Origin: Bacillus canaveralius
Lineage (GTDB): Bacteria; Bacillota; Bacilli; Bacillales; Cytobacillaceae
Assembly: GCF_002860125.1 (NCBI RefSeq)
Contig: NZ_PGVA01000001.1
Span: 1 to 64,000 of the forward strand
Direction of reading: 5' to 3'
Length of the DNA: 64,000 nt
Under the pieces are notes generated by a model, which did no database searches, was not told where the DNA came from, and worked only from the letters and a program-made list of their open reading frames with translations. Positions within the stretch are counted from its first letter, which is position 1, and every line of letters starts with the position of its first letter. Both the position numbers and the translations under genes were made by a program. This document shows, in pieces, positions 8,304 through 16,561 of this stretch.

Positions 8304-8537
8304 ATGGCTCAAAAAGGTTTACAAAGGTTGGTTAACTTAATTGATTATTATTTCTCTCTCGGTGGAATGCAGATGCAATTTAATGTAGTTAGCAGGGAGA
8401 CGCTCTTGGCTGCACAAAAAGACCCTGACAAATATCGTAATTTAATTGTTAGAGTTGCCGGATATTCCGCTTATTTCGTCAATTTGGATAAGACGGTTCA
8501 GCAGGACATTATCGAAAGAACTGAAGAAAGAATTTAG
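8304..8537 (+). CDS. separate glycyl-radical domain subunit
   Basis: A 77-residue protein that corresponds to the C-terminal radical domain of a GRE. It reads GGMQMQFNVV (about 20-29) and the radical motif RVAGYSAYF with the predicted radical Gly53, then QQDIIERTEER. It starts at ATG 8304, 10 bases after AAGGAGG (8287-8293), which overlaps the TAA of the core gene. The two frames are identical, so only the TAA and five codons separate them. The five intervening codons plus the first residues are longer than the usual linker, and the ribosome site is strong. This favours a genuine two-gene enzyme over a recent nonsense mutation. The known precedent for a free radical domain is E. coli GrcA (YfiD), which repairs pyruvate formate-lyase. 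Confidence 0.9.
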   Translation: MAQKGLQRLVNLIDYYFSLGGMQMQFNVVSRETLLAAQKDPDKYRNLIVRVAGYSAYFVNLDKTVQQDIIERTEERI

Positions 8538-8544
8538 AGAAGAA

Positions 8545-8573
8545 AAGACCGGTCTTGGATGAAAGCCGGTCTT
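8545..8573 (+). terminator. hairpin between radical-domain gene and activase gene
   Basis: AAGACCGG (8545-8552) pairs perfectly with CCGGTCTT (8566-8573), followed only by a weak T-rich stretch (CATTTTA). It may partly terminate transcription or protect the mRNA, lowering activase and transporter levels relative to the enzyme subunits. Confidence 0.55.
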
Positions 8574-8620
8574 CATTTTACCCTAAGCTTTGTAAAAAAT
8601 TTTGAAAGAGGGCTGCACGA

Positions 8621-9583
8621 ATGTCAATAAGCAAATGTGACCAAGAGAAGGTAGCTCAAATCTTCAATATACAGCGTTGGAGTTTGCATGACGGTCCAGG
8701 GATTCGTACCGTGGTTTTTTTGAAAGGATGTCCATTACGATGTCTTTGGTGCTGTAATCCAGAATCACAGGAGTCCTACAGCGAAATGGCTTATTTCAAA
8801 GACCAATGTATTGGCAGTGGACGGTGCATTAAATCCTGTCCTCATGGAGCGATAACACTGAGCGGTGATAGTTATATAACTGACTATAGTAAATGTATAG
8901 AACATTGTTATAACAGGGAGGAACCCCCTTATAAGTGCACGGTGAATTGCTGGAGCCAAGCCAGAAAGACCATCGGTAATTCGATGTCGGTTAGTAAGGT
9001 ATTGAACGAGGTACTGAAAGACAGCCTTATGTATAAACAAAGTGGCGGAGGGGTAACAGTTTCCGGGGGAGAACCTATGAGCCAATTCAGTTTCGTTAAG
9101 GAATTACTGCAGCAGTGCAAAGAAAATTGGCTGCATACAGCCATGGAAACCTGTGGGTTTTCACGGTGGGAAAACTACGAGGAGATAATGGAGTACGTAG
9201 ATTTGCTTTTCCTTGACTTGAAGCATTTTGATGATGACAGGCATAAGGAATTGACTGGTCAGAGCAATGTTCCCATTTTTGAAAATGCCCGTCGTTTGGC
9301 AAGTTTCATGCGCAGTAAAGGAGGAGAAATGGTCGTCCGGATACCGATAATCCCTGGGTACAATGACTCTGAAGAAAACGTTAAGTCAATTGTTGGATTT
9401 GTCTCTTCCCAGCTGGAGGGAGTTAAAGTCATTGAACTTATGCCCTATCATAGGCTTGGTCGAGGGAAATATCCAGACATTGGGAAGTCATACCAGCTTA
9501 ATGATGTTGAGGTTCCTTCACAAACCAAAATTGACAGCCTGCACGAAATCATCTTACAACACGGTCTGGCTGTTCAATACTAG
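8621..9583 (+). CDS. glycyl radical enzyme activase (radical SAM)
   Basis: A 320-residue [4Fe-4S]/S-adenosylmethionine enzyme that would abstract a hydrogen from Gly53 of the neighbouring radical domain. The radical SAM cluster motif is Cys37-x3-Cys41-x2-Cys44 (GCPLRCLWCCNPES), preceded by the family mark LHDGPGIRT. An inserted ferredoxin-like part follows, but its first motif reads CIGSGRCIKSCPHGAI, with Ser in place of the second Cys, and the second is CIEHC...KCTVNC instead of a standard CxxCxxCxxxC. The SAM-binding GGE stretch (VSGGEPM) and the METCG and RIPIIPGYND strands are intact. It follows the radical-domain gene by 83 bases with a hairpin between, and is 23 bases ahead of the ABC ATPase gene. 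Confidence 0.9.
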   Translation: MSISKCDQEKVAQIFNIQRWSLHDGPGIRTVVFLKGCPLRCLWCCNPESQESYSEMAYFKDQCIGSGRCIKSCPHGAITLSGDSYITDYSKCIEHCYNREEPPYKCTVNCWSQARKTIGNSMSVSKVLNEVLKDSLMYKQSGGGVTVSGGEPMSQFSFVKELLQQCKENWLHTAMETCGFSRWENYEEIMEYVDLLFLDLKHFDDDRHKELTGQSNVPIFENARRLASFMRSKGGEMVVRIPIIPGYNDSEENVKSIVGFVSSQLEGVKVIELMPYHRLGRGKYPDIGKSYQLNDVEVPSQTKIDSLHEIILQHGLAVQY

Positions 9584-9606
9584 TTATAGGAAAGGGAATG
9601 GTATAA

Positions 9607-11163
9607 ATGCAATCAGACATTCTCGTTATGGAAGAAATAGAAAAGTCTTTCCCTGGAGTCAAAGCATTACAAAAGGTTCATTTAAGCGTTCGGAAAGGAG
9701 AAGTTCATGCCTTGCTTGGGGAGAATGGAGCCGGAAAATCCACCCTCATGAAAATTTTGGCAGGTGCCTATAGTAAGGATGCAGGGAAGATTTTCTTTGA
9801 TTCGGAGGCAGTTGAAATAAAGAATCCTAAGCATGCCCAGGAGATGGGAATATCTATCATATATCAGGAACTAAGTATTTTACCACACTTAAGTATCGCG
9901 GAAAACATCTTCTTGGGCCGCCTGCCAAAACGAAAAAGGTATCCTTGGCTAATTGATTGGAGCAGATGCTATGAGGAAAGTAAGGAGCTTTTAAACAGAT
10001 TGGGACTAAAGGTGGATCCTCGCACCCCTGCTTCCCGTCTTAAAGTGGCAGAGCAACAAATGGTTGAGATTGCTAAATCTTTATCTTATAACGCGAAAGT
10101 AATCATAATGGATGAACCTACCGCGCCGCTGACCTCTCATGAAATTGATAATTTATTCGAAGTGGTGAATATGCTTAAAAAACAAGGCGTTAGTATAATT
10201 TATGTTTCCCACCGTTTACCTGAAATAAAGGAAATTTGTGATAGAACGACGGTGTTACGGGATGGTCAGAACATTGGTACAGTAAATGTAGCAGAAACAG
10301 AAATCGAAGATTGGGTTAGCATGATGGTGGGGCGCGACCTCGACAAAATGTTTCCTAAACACATCGTACCACATGGGTCAGAAACCTTGGAAGTTCGTAA
10401 TCTCGTAACAGACAAATTAAAAGATGTCAGCTTTAAAGCTTATAAAGGGGAAATTTTAGGAATTGCCGGGCTTGTTGGTGCTGGACGTACTGAACTTGCT
10501 CGGGCCTTGTTCGGAGCTGACCCGATATTAAAAGGGGAAATTAACATAGCAGGAAAACCTGTAAACATGTGTAGTCCCCGGACAGCGATCAAAAATGGTA
10601 TCGGATTAGTTCCGGAAGACAGGAAAGGACAGGGGTTAGTGCTGCCGATGTCAGTCAAAGACAACACTACTCTAGCCAATCTGCCGGGCATCAGCAGGCT
10701 AGGTAAGCTTAGATTGGGTTTGGAAGGGGCATTGGCAAAAAAATTCGTGCGTGAACTTGACATTGCCACGCCAGGTATTTACCAAGAGACAGTAAACTTA
10801 AGTGGTGGTAATCAACAAAAGGTGGTCCTTGCCAAGTGGCTTTGTTCTAAATCCCAGATCTTAATAATCGATGAACCTACAAGGGGTATTGATGTGGGGG
10901 CAAAGGTGGAAATATACGAGCTGCTGAATGAATTGGTGGGTAATGGTGCTACTGTTATTATGATTTCCTCAGAGATGCCTGAATTGATAGGAATGAGTGA
11001 TAGGGTCATTGTGATGCATGAGGGTAAAATAACAGGTGAATTGAAACGCGAAGAGTTCAGCGAGGAAAGCATAATGCGTTATGCATCAGGTCTTACTGAC
11101 AACGCTAATAGGAACCCAATGGAGGTTGATGTTCTTGGAACAGCTTACCAAAGCGTTAACTGA
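9607..11163 (+). CDS. sugar-type ABC transporter ATP-binding protein (RbsA/MglA type)
   Basis: A double-nucleotide-binding-domain ATPase of 518 residues that powers import through the two permeases that follow. The first domain has Walker A GENGAGKST (about 38-46), signature region KVAEQQMVEIAK and Walker B VIIMDEPTAPL. The second has the degenerate Walker A GLVGAGRTE typical of the family, the signature LSGGNQQKVVLAKW and Walker B ILIIDEPTRGID. Length and order match RbsA, MglA, XylG and LsrA. The next gene overlaps its 3' end by about 35 bases, so translation is likely coupled. Confidence 0.92.
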   Translation: MQSDILVMEEIEKSFPGVKALQKVHLSVRKGEVHALLGENGAGKSTLMKILAGAYSKDAGKIFFDSEAVEIKNPKHAQEMGISIIYQELSILPHLSIAENIFLGRLPKRKRYPWLIDWSRCYEESKELLNRLGLKVDPRTPASRLKVAEQQMVEIAKSLSYNAKVIIMDEPTAPLTSHEIDNLFEVVNMLKKQGVSIIYVSHRLPEIKEICDRTTVLRDGQNIGTVNVAETEIEDWVSMMVGRDLDKMFPKHIVPHGSETLEVRNLVTDKLKDVSFKAYKGEILGIAGLVGAGRTELARALFGADPILKGEINIAGKPVNMCSPRTAIKNGIGLVPEDRKGQGLVLPMSVKDNTTLANLPGISRLGKLRLGLEGALAKKFVRELDIATPGIYQETVNLSGGNQQKVVLAKWLCSKSQILIIDEPTRGIDVGAKVEIYELLNELVGNGATVIMISSEMPELIGMSDRVIVMHEGKITGELKREEFSEESIMRYASGLTDNANRNPMEVDVLGTAYQSVN

Positions 11164-12172
11164 GTCTGGAAATAGGCGTAGTAGTTTATCTTCTATCAAA
11201 TGGAGTGGCAGCAACCGAGAGCATTTGATCATTTTTTCAGTTTTATTGGTTTTATGTATAGGCCTAAGCATGGCGTCTCCAGCCTTTTTGACGCAAAGTA
11301 ACTTGCTCGACATCACCCGGGTTGTTTCCATAAATGGAATAATGGCGCTTGGTATGACTTTTGTCATTCTCACCGGCGGGATTGATTTGTCGGTTGGCTC
11401 AACATTTGCCTTGGCAGGGGTGATTACTGCAGGTTTGGTGACGGGGAGTTACAGTGACTCGACTCTGGTAGGTTTAGTAACTTTACCTGTTCCATTCGCT
11501 TTATTTGTTGGAATTTTGGTGGGAGTGGCAATAGGCTTTGTCAATGGTTTAATTATTACTAGATTCAAGGTAGGAGCTTTTGTAGTGACTTTGGGAATGA
11601 TGATCTTTGCCCGGGGATTAACTTATCTGTATTCCGGTGGATATCCGGTTAATTTTAAACCTATGTCCGCTAGTTTCGGATGGATTGGACAAGGTTCTGT
11701 TTTGGGCCTCCCAACACCAACGGTTCTTTTTATCGTTATTATAGCTTTGTGTTGGTGGATTATCAGATATACGGCGTTTGGCAGATCGGTTTATGCCATA
11801 GGAGGAAATGAAGAAGCAGCAAGGCTGTCAGGTATAAATGTTAAAAGGATTCAGATTTTCGCGTATTCTTTTCTAGGTGCTTTAGCTGCTTTTAGTGGTA
11901 TTATCATGACTTCTCGAGTAGCTTCAGGATCTCCTGTTGCTGGAACGGGTTATGAGTTGGATGTTATTGCTGCAGTGGTTATTGGAGGTACCAGCCTTGT
12001 AGGAGGTAAAGGCTCAATCTTCGGGACCATTCTTGGAGTTTTCATCATCGGTGTAATTGAGAACGGCTTAAACCTGATGGGAGTATCTACTTACTACCAG
12101 TACATAATCAAGGGTTTGGTACTCATTACGGCTGTGGGGATTGACGGTTATCTTCGCAAGAAAAAATATTGA
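11129..12172 (+). CDS. RbsC-like ABC transporter permease 1
   Basis: An integral membrane permease (about 347 residues) of the ribose/galactoside ABC family, with many hydrophobic helices and the family stretches MALGMTFVILTGGIDLSVGS near the N-terminus, GFVNGLIITRFKVGAFVVTLG in the middle and VIGGTSLVGGKGSIFGTILG near the end. The frame is open from 11081, but GGAGG at 11121-11125 points to ATG 11129 or TTG 11135. Either start lies inside the 3' end of the ATPase gene, so the two genes overlap. It is paired with a second, different permease, which suggests a heterodimeric channel like LsrC/LsrD of the autoinducer-2 importer. Confidence 0.9.
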   Translation: MFLEQLTKALTESGNRRSSLSSIKWSGSNREHLIIFSVLLVLCIGLSMASPAFLTQSNLLDITRVVSINGIMALGMTFVILTGGIDLSVGSTFALAGVITAGLVTGSYSDSTLVGLVTLPVPFALFVGILVGVAIGFVNGLIITRFKVGAFVVTLGMMIFARGLTYLYSGGYPVNFKPMSASFGWIGQGSVLGLPTPTVLFIVIIALCWWIIRYTAFGRSVYAIGGNEEAARLSGINVKRIQIFAYSFLGALAAFSGIIMTSRVASGSPVAGTGYELDVIAAVVIGGTSLVGGKGSIFGTILGVFIIGVIENGLNLMGVSTYYQYIIKGLVLITAVGIDGYLRKKKY

Positions 12173-12195
12173 TTAAATTAATGGAGGGTAAGTTT

Positions 12196-13257
12196 ATGGA
12201 GTTAATAAGTAAAGATCGTAAAAATTCCTCTCCATCGCTGGTAGCAGTAAGGCCATGGCTAACAAAGCTGGGGTTGGAAGGGCAGCAATTGATCATTCTG
12301 GTCGGTCTGATTCTATTGATCGCACTGTTCTCAGCAATCAATCCAGACTTTTTGTCTTATAAAAATTTTGAAGACATTTTGAGGATGTCTTCAATTTACG
12401 GTATTGCTGCTCTCGGTATGACTTTGGTAATGCTCACCGGGGGTATTGACCTGTCAGTTGGATCTGTTATGGCTTTAGGCGGGGCGTTGAGTGCCGGCTT
12501 TCTCGGTATAGCTTTCGGTGCTGCTAACCCGATACAATTGCCTTTTGTTCTGGCCGTGTTGCTGGCCATTATAATTACGGGTGTTATTGGATTGCTCAAT
12601 GGCTTTGTGATAACTAAATTTAACATAGCCCCTTTCGTTGCTACACTGGGGATGATGACTATTGCCAGGGGCTTAACCTATATCTACACTGATTTTACCG
12701 TTGGAGGAATACCAGGTTCACCAATCACGTTCAGCCATCCGCTATTTGATTGGCTGGGAGCGGGCTATATAGTTGGGATACCAACTCAAGCCGTAATTTT
12801 CATAGTTTTGGCCCTTGTATTGGGATTTGTGCTTCGCCATACTGCCTTGGGAAGAAATGTTTATGCAGTCGGAGGAAATGGGGAAATCTCACGATTAGCT
12901 GGAATAAATAAAGATTGGATCGTGATGATTGCTTATATGGCGATGGGAGTTTTAGCTGGTTTAAGCGGCTTATTGTTAACCGGGAAATTATCGTCTGCAT
13001 CACCCTTAACCGGAACGGGGTATGAGCTTGATATCATCACAATAGTGGTCCTGGGCGGTACAAGTATGATTGGCGGCAGGGCATCCATTTTTGGTACTGT
13101 GCTGGGTGCGTTGATTTTAAGTGTAATTACTAATGGTTTGAATTTTTTAAATGTCCCTTCGTTCTATCAATACTTAATCAAAGGGACGATTTTAGTAGCT
13201 GCGGTGATATTTGACCAAGTATATCAACGCAGAGTAAATCATAAGAAATCTGATTAA
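12196..13257 (+). CDS. RbsC-like ABC transporter permease 2
   Basis: A second membrane permease of 353 residues in the same family, with the marks ALGMTLVMLTGGIDLSVGSV, GLLNGFVITKFNIAPFVATLGMM and VLGGTSMIGGRASIFGTVLG. The frame opens at a TTG overlapping the stop of permease 1, but GGAGGG at 12183-12188 is 7 bases before ATG 12196, which gives the better start. The two permeases are clearly homologous yet diverged, so they arose by an old duplication and probably form a heterodimer with the double ATPase. It is the last transporter gene; an 18-bp inverted repeat follows. Confidence 0.9.
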   Translation: MELISKDRKNSSPSLVAVRPWLTKLGLEGQQLIILVGLILLIALFSAINPDFLSYKNFEDILRMSSIYGIAALGMTLVMLTGGIDLSVGSVMALGGALSAGFLGIAFGAANPIQLPFVLAVLLAIIITGVIGLLNGFVITKFNIAPFVATLGMMTIARGLTYIYTDFTVGGIPGSPITFSHPLFDWLGAGYIVGIPTQAVIFIVLALVLGFVLRHTALGRNVYAVGGNGEISRLAGINKDWIVMIAYMAMGVLAGLSGLLLTGKLSSASPLTGTGYELDIITIVVLGGTSMIGGRASIFGTVLGALILSVITNGLNFLNVPSFYQYLIKGTILVAAVIFDQVYQRRVNHKKSD

Positions 13258-13292
13258 CTCATTCTATTTAGCACAATCATAAAAATTCCTTT

Positions 13293-13334
13293 CATACAAA
13301 CCGAAAAGGAGATTTTTCCTTTTCTGTTTGTATG
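13293..13334 (+). terminator. 18-bp inverted repeat after the permease genes
   Basis: CATACAAACCGAAAAGGA pairs with TCCTTTTCTGTTTGTATG around a six-base loop with one mismatch. There is no clean T-tract behind it, so it may be a Rho-independent terminator of low efficiency, an mRNA-stabilising hairpin, or an operator for the downstream ROK repressor gene. Confidence 0.6.
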
Positions 13335-13437
13335 GAAGGGTCAGCATTATATGAGATGAGAACTATCCTTAAAGATGGCATACATCCATCCTTGTGCAGG
13401 GCAGCAGGATAGATAAAAATGAAAAGAGGAAAGAACG

Positions 13438-14637
13438 ATGACAACTGGAATGGTTGGTAGCTTTCAGTTTATGAAGTCACTCAATAAATCACTTATATTG
13501 AATGAGATTCGTACGGAAGGACCCATTTCCCGTGCGGAAATTGCCAAAAAAACCAATTTGACTCCTCCCACGGTGACCAATCTGGTGAATGAACTATTAG
13601 AGTCTAAATTAGTGTTGGAGAGTGATTTGGGTACTTCAACCGGAGGGCGCAAACCGATCATGCTTTGCCTCAATTCTTCTACTTTTCGTGTTATTGGAGT
13701 TGATGTAGGAGTCGATAATCTTAAATTGGTTTCTACTAATATTAACGCTGAAGTCATGGATACCCTTCTTGTTAAAATGCCTAATTCATTATCAGCCGAA
13801 ACATTCATGAATCTGCTGATTAAATCGATTCATGGCATGTTCGCAGAGCTGAAAAATGATACCCTTCTTGGTATTGGTGTAGGTATGCATGGGCTCGTCG
13901 ACCCTCAAAAAGGAGTGGCCCAATACGCGCCAAATTTAAATCTGCGAAATATTCCTATTCGGGAAAGGTTAGAGGAAGAGTTTCAAATACCTGTTGAAAT
14001 AGAGAATGATGTCAGAGCGATGGCCCTGGGAGAAAGCTGGTTCGGAAATGGTCAGGGTATCGATAATTTTATCTGTATTAATGTTGGAATGGGCGTGGGG
14101 GCAGGCATTATTTTAAACCATAAGCTTTTCACAGGATCAAGCTTTACGGCTGGAGAAATTGGCCATACTACGATCGATGTGGAAGGGCCAAAATGCAGCT
14201 GTGGAAATTATGGATGCCTGCAGGCTCTTGTTGCAGGACCGGCAATTACAGCGAGAGCACAAAAGGAAATTCGCCTTGGCAGGAAGAGTCTCATTGAGGA
14301 ATTCGTACATAGAGATTTGGGTCAGATCACTGGGGAAATTGTTCATCAGGCTGCTCTCAAAGGTGATCAACTAGCGATTGAAGTCCTTGGAGATGCAGGC
14401 CGTTATCTTGGGATCGGAATTGCAAATATGATCAACACGTTAAATCCGGCCAGGATTATACTGGGCGGAGGTGTCTCGAAAGCTGGGGAATTTCTCTTGG
14501 CACCTATGAAGGAAATGGTCAAGAAAAGGGCATTGAATTCAACTCCAATCAGTACGACAAATTTGGGGGAATACGGTACGGCTATTGGTGCTGTTACACT
14601 GGTTCTTAAGAAGATTTTTTTGCCGGAATATAGCTGA
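13438..14637 (+). CDS. ROK-family transcriptional repressor (NagC/XylR type)
   Basis: A 399-residue regulator. The N-terminal winged helix-turn-helix (about residues 15-70) contains ISRAEIAKKTNLTPPTVTNLVNELL. The C-terminal sugar-kinase-like ROK domain (about 80-390) has the ATPase-fold DVG strand, ENDVRAMALGE with the catalytic-type Asp, the ROK signature GEIGHTTID, and the zinc motif CSCGNYGC. Proteins of this build repress sugar operons and are released by the imported sugar or its phosphate. It lies in the same direction 180 bases after the permease genes and probably senses the substrate or product of the GRE pathway. ATG 13438 follows AAAGAGGAAAG. Confidence 0.88.
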   Translation: MTTGMVGSFQFMKSLNKSLILNEIRTEGPISRAEIAKKTNLTPPTVTNLVNELLESKLVLESDLGTSTGGRKPIMLCLNSSTFRVIGVDVGVDNLKLVSTNINAEVMDTLLVKMPNSLSAETFMNLLIKSIHGMFAELKNDTLLGIGVGMHGLVDPQKGVAQYAPNLNLRNIPIRERLEEEFQIPVEIENDVRAMALGESWFGNGQGIDNFICINVGMGVGAGIILNHKLFTGSSFTAGEIGHTTIDVEGPKCSCGNYGCLQALVAGPAITARAQKEIRLGRKSLIEEFVHRDLGQITGEIVHQAALKGDQLAIEVLGDAGRYLGIGIANMINTLNPARIILGGGVSKAGEFLLAPMKEMVKKRALNSTPISTTNLGEYGTAIGAVTLVLKKIFLPEYS

Positions 14638-14715
14638 ATCGAAGAGATATGCGAAAAGCGGGCATGAAATTCCTGTAAAGGATAGATCACTACCCCAAAA
14701 CGACATGCCTATTGG

Positions 14716-14748
14716 AAAGGTCACAGTTCAATTTTCTGTGACCTTTTT
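14716..14748. terminator. bidirectional terminator
   Basis: AAAGGTCACAG (14716-14726) pairs perfectly with CTGTGACCTTT (14736-14746), with T-runs on both strands. It serves the ROK gene on the plus strand and the small minus-strand gene that ends at 14757. Confidence 0.9.
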
Positions 14749-14756
14749 GCGTTTAT

Positions 14757-14942
14757 TCACATTTTGTTTAGTTCGTCCAACTGATTATTGAGTGCTTTTA
14801 ATTCGGCTTCAATTTCATCGAGCTGCTTGTAAAGTGGGGTGGTATTACCTTGTACATATTCAAGTTTTTCCAGGTCATTCTGGAGGCGGACATATTCGGC
14901 TTTAACGTCTTGGATTTTGTATTGGATTTCGGATTTCTTCAC
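14757..14942 (-). CDS. small coiled-coil protein, SE1832-family-like
   Basis: A 61-residue acidic/basic helical protein (KKSEIQYKIQDVKAEYVRLQ near the start, QLDEIEAELKALNNQLDEL near the end) with a heptad pattern over nearly its whole length, interrupted by a short GNTTPLY turn. It resembles the SE1832 family of short Firmicutes proteins, whose role is unknown. The frame opens three codons earlier, but the ribosome site GAGGTG sits 6 bases before GTG 14942, which gives the expected MKKSEI start. It is monocistronic and ends at the shared terminator. Confidence 0.75.
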   Translation of the reverse strand: MKKSEIQYKIQDVKAEYVRLQNDLEKLEYVQGNTTPLYKQLDEIEAELKALNNQLDELNKM

Positions 14943-15325
14943 ATATATCACCTCATACTTCTTTTACTACAGTAGTAGCGTAAAAAATAATTATACCCCG
15001 GTATATGTAATAAAAGAATTAATTTTTTATAAATATTGAAAAGGCCAGCAGTTTTAAATAAAACTGTCGCATTCTGGCTCTTATGAACTGCTTCTTTATA
15101 AGAAAATGTCATAAATGATTGAGGAATTCTCAATTAATTAATTTTTGTTATACGTTTTCTAGAACATGTCTTTGAAAATTCATACAACGGTGATCGCTCG
15201 TATTGATTTACAGTATTGACGCCCATTTTAACAACGTTTTAGGTCTTAAAAGAGCATTTAAACAAATTTGAATAGCGTCCAAAAGTTTCTTCTGGACGCT
15301 ATATTAAGAACTGATTATAAAATTG

Positions 15326-15952
15326 TCAAATAAATCTAACAACATCCTCCAAAGGCAGCCGAGTAGTCTGGAATGCCGGTTCGGCCGCTTTTCCCAACGC
15401 AATCAAAACAACTGGTATGTATCTGTCTGATACATTGAATCTCTCACGGAATTTTTGTTTGTCGAATCCGCCCATTGGTACCGTGTCATAGCCTCGTGCT
15501 TTTGCGATTAGCATGAGCTGCATCGCGACGAGGCCGGCATCGAATGATGCTATATTTGCTCTTACTTCTGTTGGTGCCAAAGGATATGTTTTATTGGTTC
15601 CTTCAATTAAGCGGTTCATGTTCGCTTCATCCATAAAGCCTGCTTCATGGGCACTGCGATAGACTTTCTCCACATTTTCATACATTTCTAAATCGCCTAG
15701 AATCGCGATAACAGCAGAGGAAGTTTCAACTTGCTCCTGGTTATTGGCGATAGCTCTCAGCTCTTTTTTTGTTTCTTCATCCTGAATGACAAGGAACTGC
15801 CACGGCTGTAAATTGCTTGATGAAGGAGCAAGTGTGGCTTCCTTCAAAATGTCTTCAAGTTCTTCTTTTGAAATTTTATAGTCCGGATCATACTTCCTGA
15901 CAGAATGTCGTTCACGGATGACCGTTGATAAGCTTTGCTCAGATGCTGACAA
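15326..15952 (-). CDS. nitroreductase-family NAD(P)H-dependent flavin oxidoreductase (YdgI-like)
   Basis: A cytoplasmic FMN enzyme of 208 residues, expected to reduce nitroaromatics, quinones or similar electrophiles with NAD(P)H. Seen: the FMN-phosphate contact ERHSVRKYDP (about 14-23), APSSSNLQPWQF (about 43-54), and GYDTVPMGGFD and VVLIALGKAAEP near the C-terminus. It seems closer to B. subtilis YdgI than to MhqN or YfkO. AGGAGG just upstream (minus strand) supports the start. Two phased palindromes in its promoter suggest regulation by a DUF24/HxlR or MarR-type redox sensor. Confidence 0.88.
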   Translation of the reverse strand: MSASEQSLSTVIRERHSVRKYDPDYKISKEELEDILKEATLAPSSSNLQPWQFLVIQDEETKKELRAIANNQEQVETSSAVIAILGDLEMYENVEKVYRSAHEAGFMDEANMNRLIEGTNKTYPLAPTEVRANIASFDAGLVAMQLMLIAKARGYDTVPMGGFDKQKFRERFNVSDRYIPVVLIALGKAAEPAFQTTRLPLEDVVRFI

Positions 15953-15978
15953 TTTCTATTCCTCCTAAAATCATTTCA

Positions 15979-16020
15979 CTTACTAAAAGTAAGCAACTTT
16001 TACAGCTTACTATTTGTAAG
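15979..16020 (-). promoter_or_regulatory. double palindromic operator of the nitroreductase gene
   Basis: CTTACTAAAAGTAAG (15979-15993) and CTTACTATTTGTAAG (16006-16020) are two 15-bp palindromes whose centres are 27 bases apart. They resemble the TACTATTTGTAGTA-like boxes bound by YodB/CatR/HypR regulators (DUF24, HxlR family) ahead of quinone and nitroreductase genes in B. subtilis. The regulator itself is not in the window. Confidence 0.6.
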
Positions 16021-16107
16021 TGAAACCTGTCAAAAAATTTGTTTCAACATTCCCCACGTTTTTAAATTACAGTAACTAACACAGGCCCATGTTTAGCATT
16101 TTTATCG

Positions 16108-16206
16108 TTTCGCTTAATTAAGTCCAGTTTTCGCTTAATTGTTGATTTTTTCGCTTAAATAATCGGGGTTTTCGCTTAATTCCCTTGAATTATCGCTTAA
16201 TTAATC
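16108..16206. repeat. five-unit 21-bp phased repeat block, copy 1
   Basis: CGCTTAA (usually TTTCGCTTAATT) occurs at 16111, 16132, 16152, 16173 and 16194, with spacings of 21, 20, 21 and 21 bases. A second block with the same spacing pattern lies at 27406-27500, and the third unit of both reads TTGATTTTTTCGCTTAAAT. No gene overlaps it. The period is two helical turns, so a DNA-binding or bending role is possible; it may equally be a noncoding dispersed repeat. Confidence 0.7.
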
Positions 16207-16460
16207 TGATTGAATACTAATAATAGGAATTTTAAGGAATTTAAAGTAAAAATATGTTAGTTTAAACATCTCAAATTAAGCCATTAACCTTAATTTGATC
16301 ATATTCCTCTCAAAAGAGCATATAAAATGATTGTTTTTTGATCCTAATATCAGCTTTTCCATACTTTAAGAAATATAATAGGTTCCTCTACAAAAAACCT
16401 CACCTCAAACCTTCACTTCGATTCACAAAGGTAGACAAAATACTACACAAAATGTTGGGA
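16207..16460. other. AT-rich intergenic stretch
   Basis: About 250 bases of AT-rich DNA between the repeat block and the decayed PTS gene. I see no gene, no clear hairpin and no recognisable RNA. Confidence 0.4.
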
Positions 16461-16499
16461 TGAAAGCGGTAACAAAATGAAAAAGACGGGTGATATAAT
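16461..16499 (+). promoter_or_regulatory. cre site and -10 box of a decayed PTS gene
   Basis: TGAAAGCGGTAACA (16461-16474) fits the cre consensus fully. TATAAT lies at 16494-16499. A palindrome GTGAATTATTTCAC follows at 16516-16529. The control region is thus preserved ahead of a gene that is now broken. Confidence 0.5.
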
Positions 16500-16561
16500 A
16501 AATGCAACAAAATAAGTGAATTATTTCACAAACAATACAACTTCAGGGGAGGACAAAGACC

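Noticed and set aside
9363-9773. 136-codon plus-strand frame across the activase/ATPase junction
   Set aside because: Overlaps two well-supported genes in another frame and shows no family pattern.
16515-16530. AGTGAATTATTTCACA as an Fnr or Rex site
   Set aside because: The first half deviates from both TGTGA and TTGTGA, and the gene behind it is broken.
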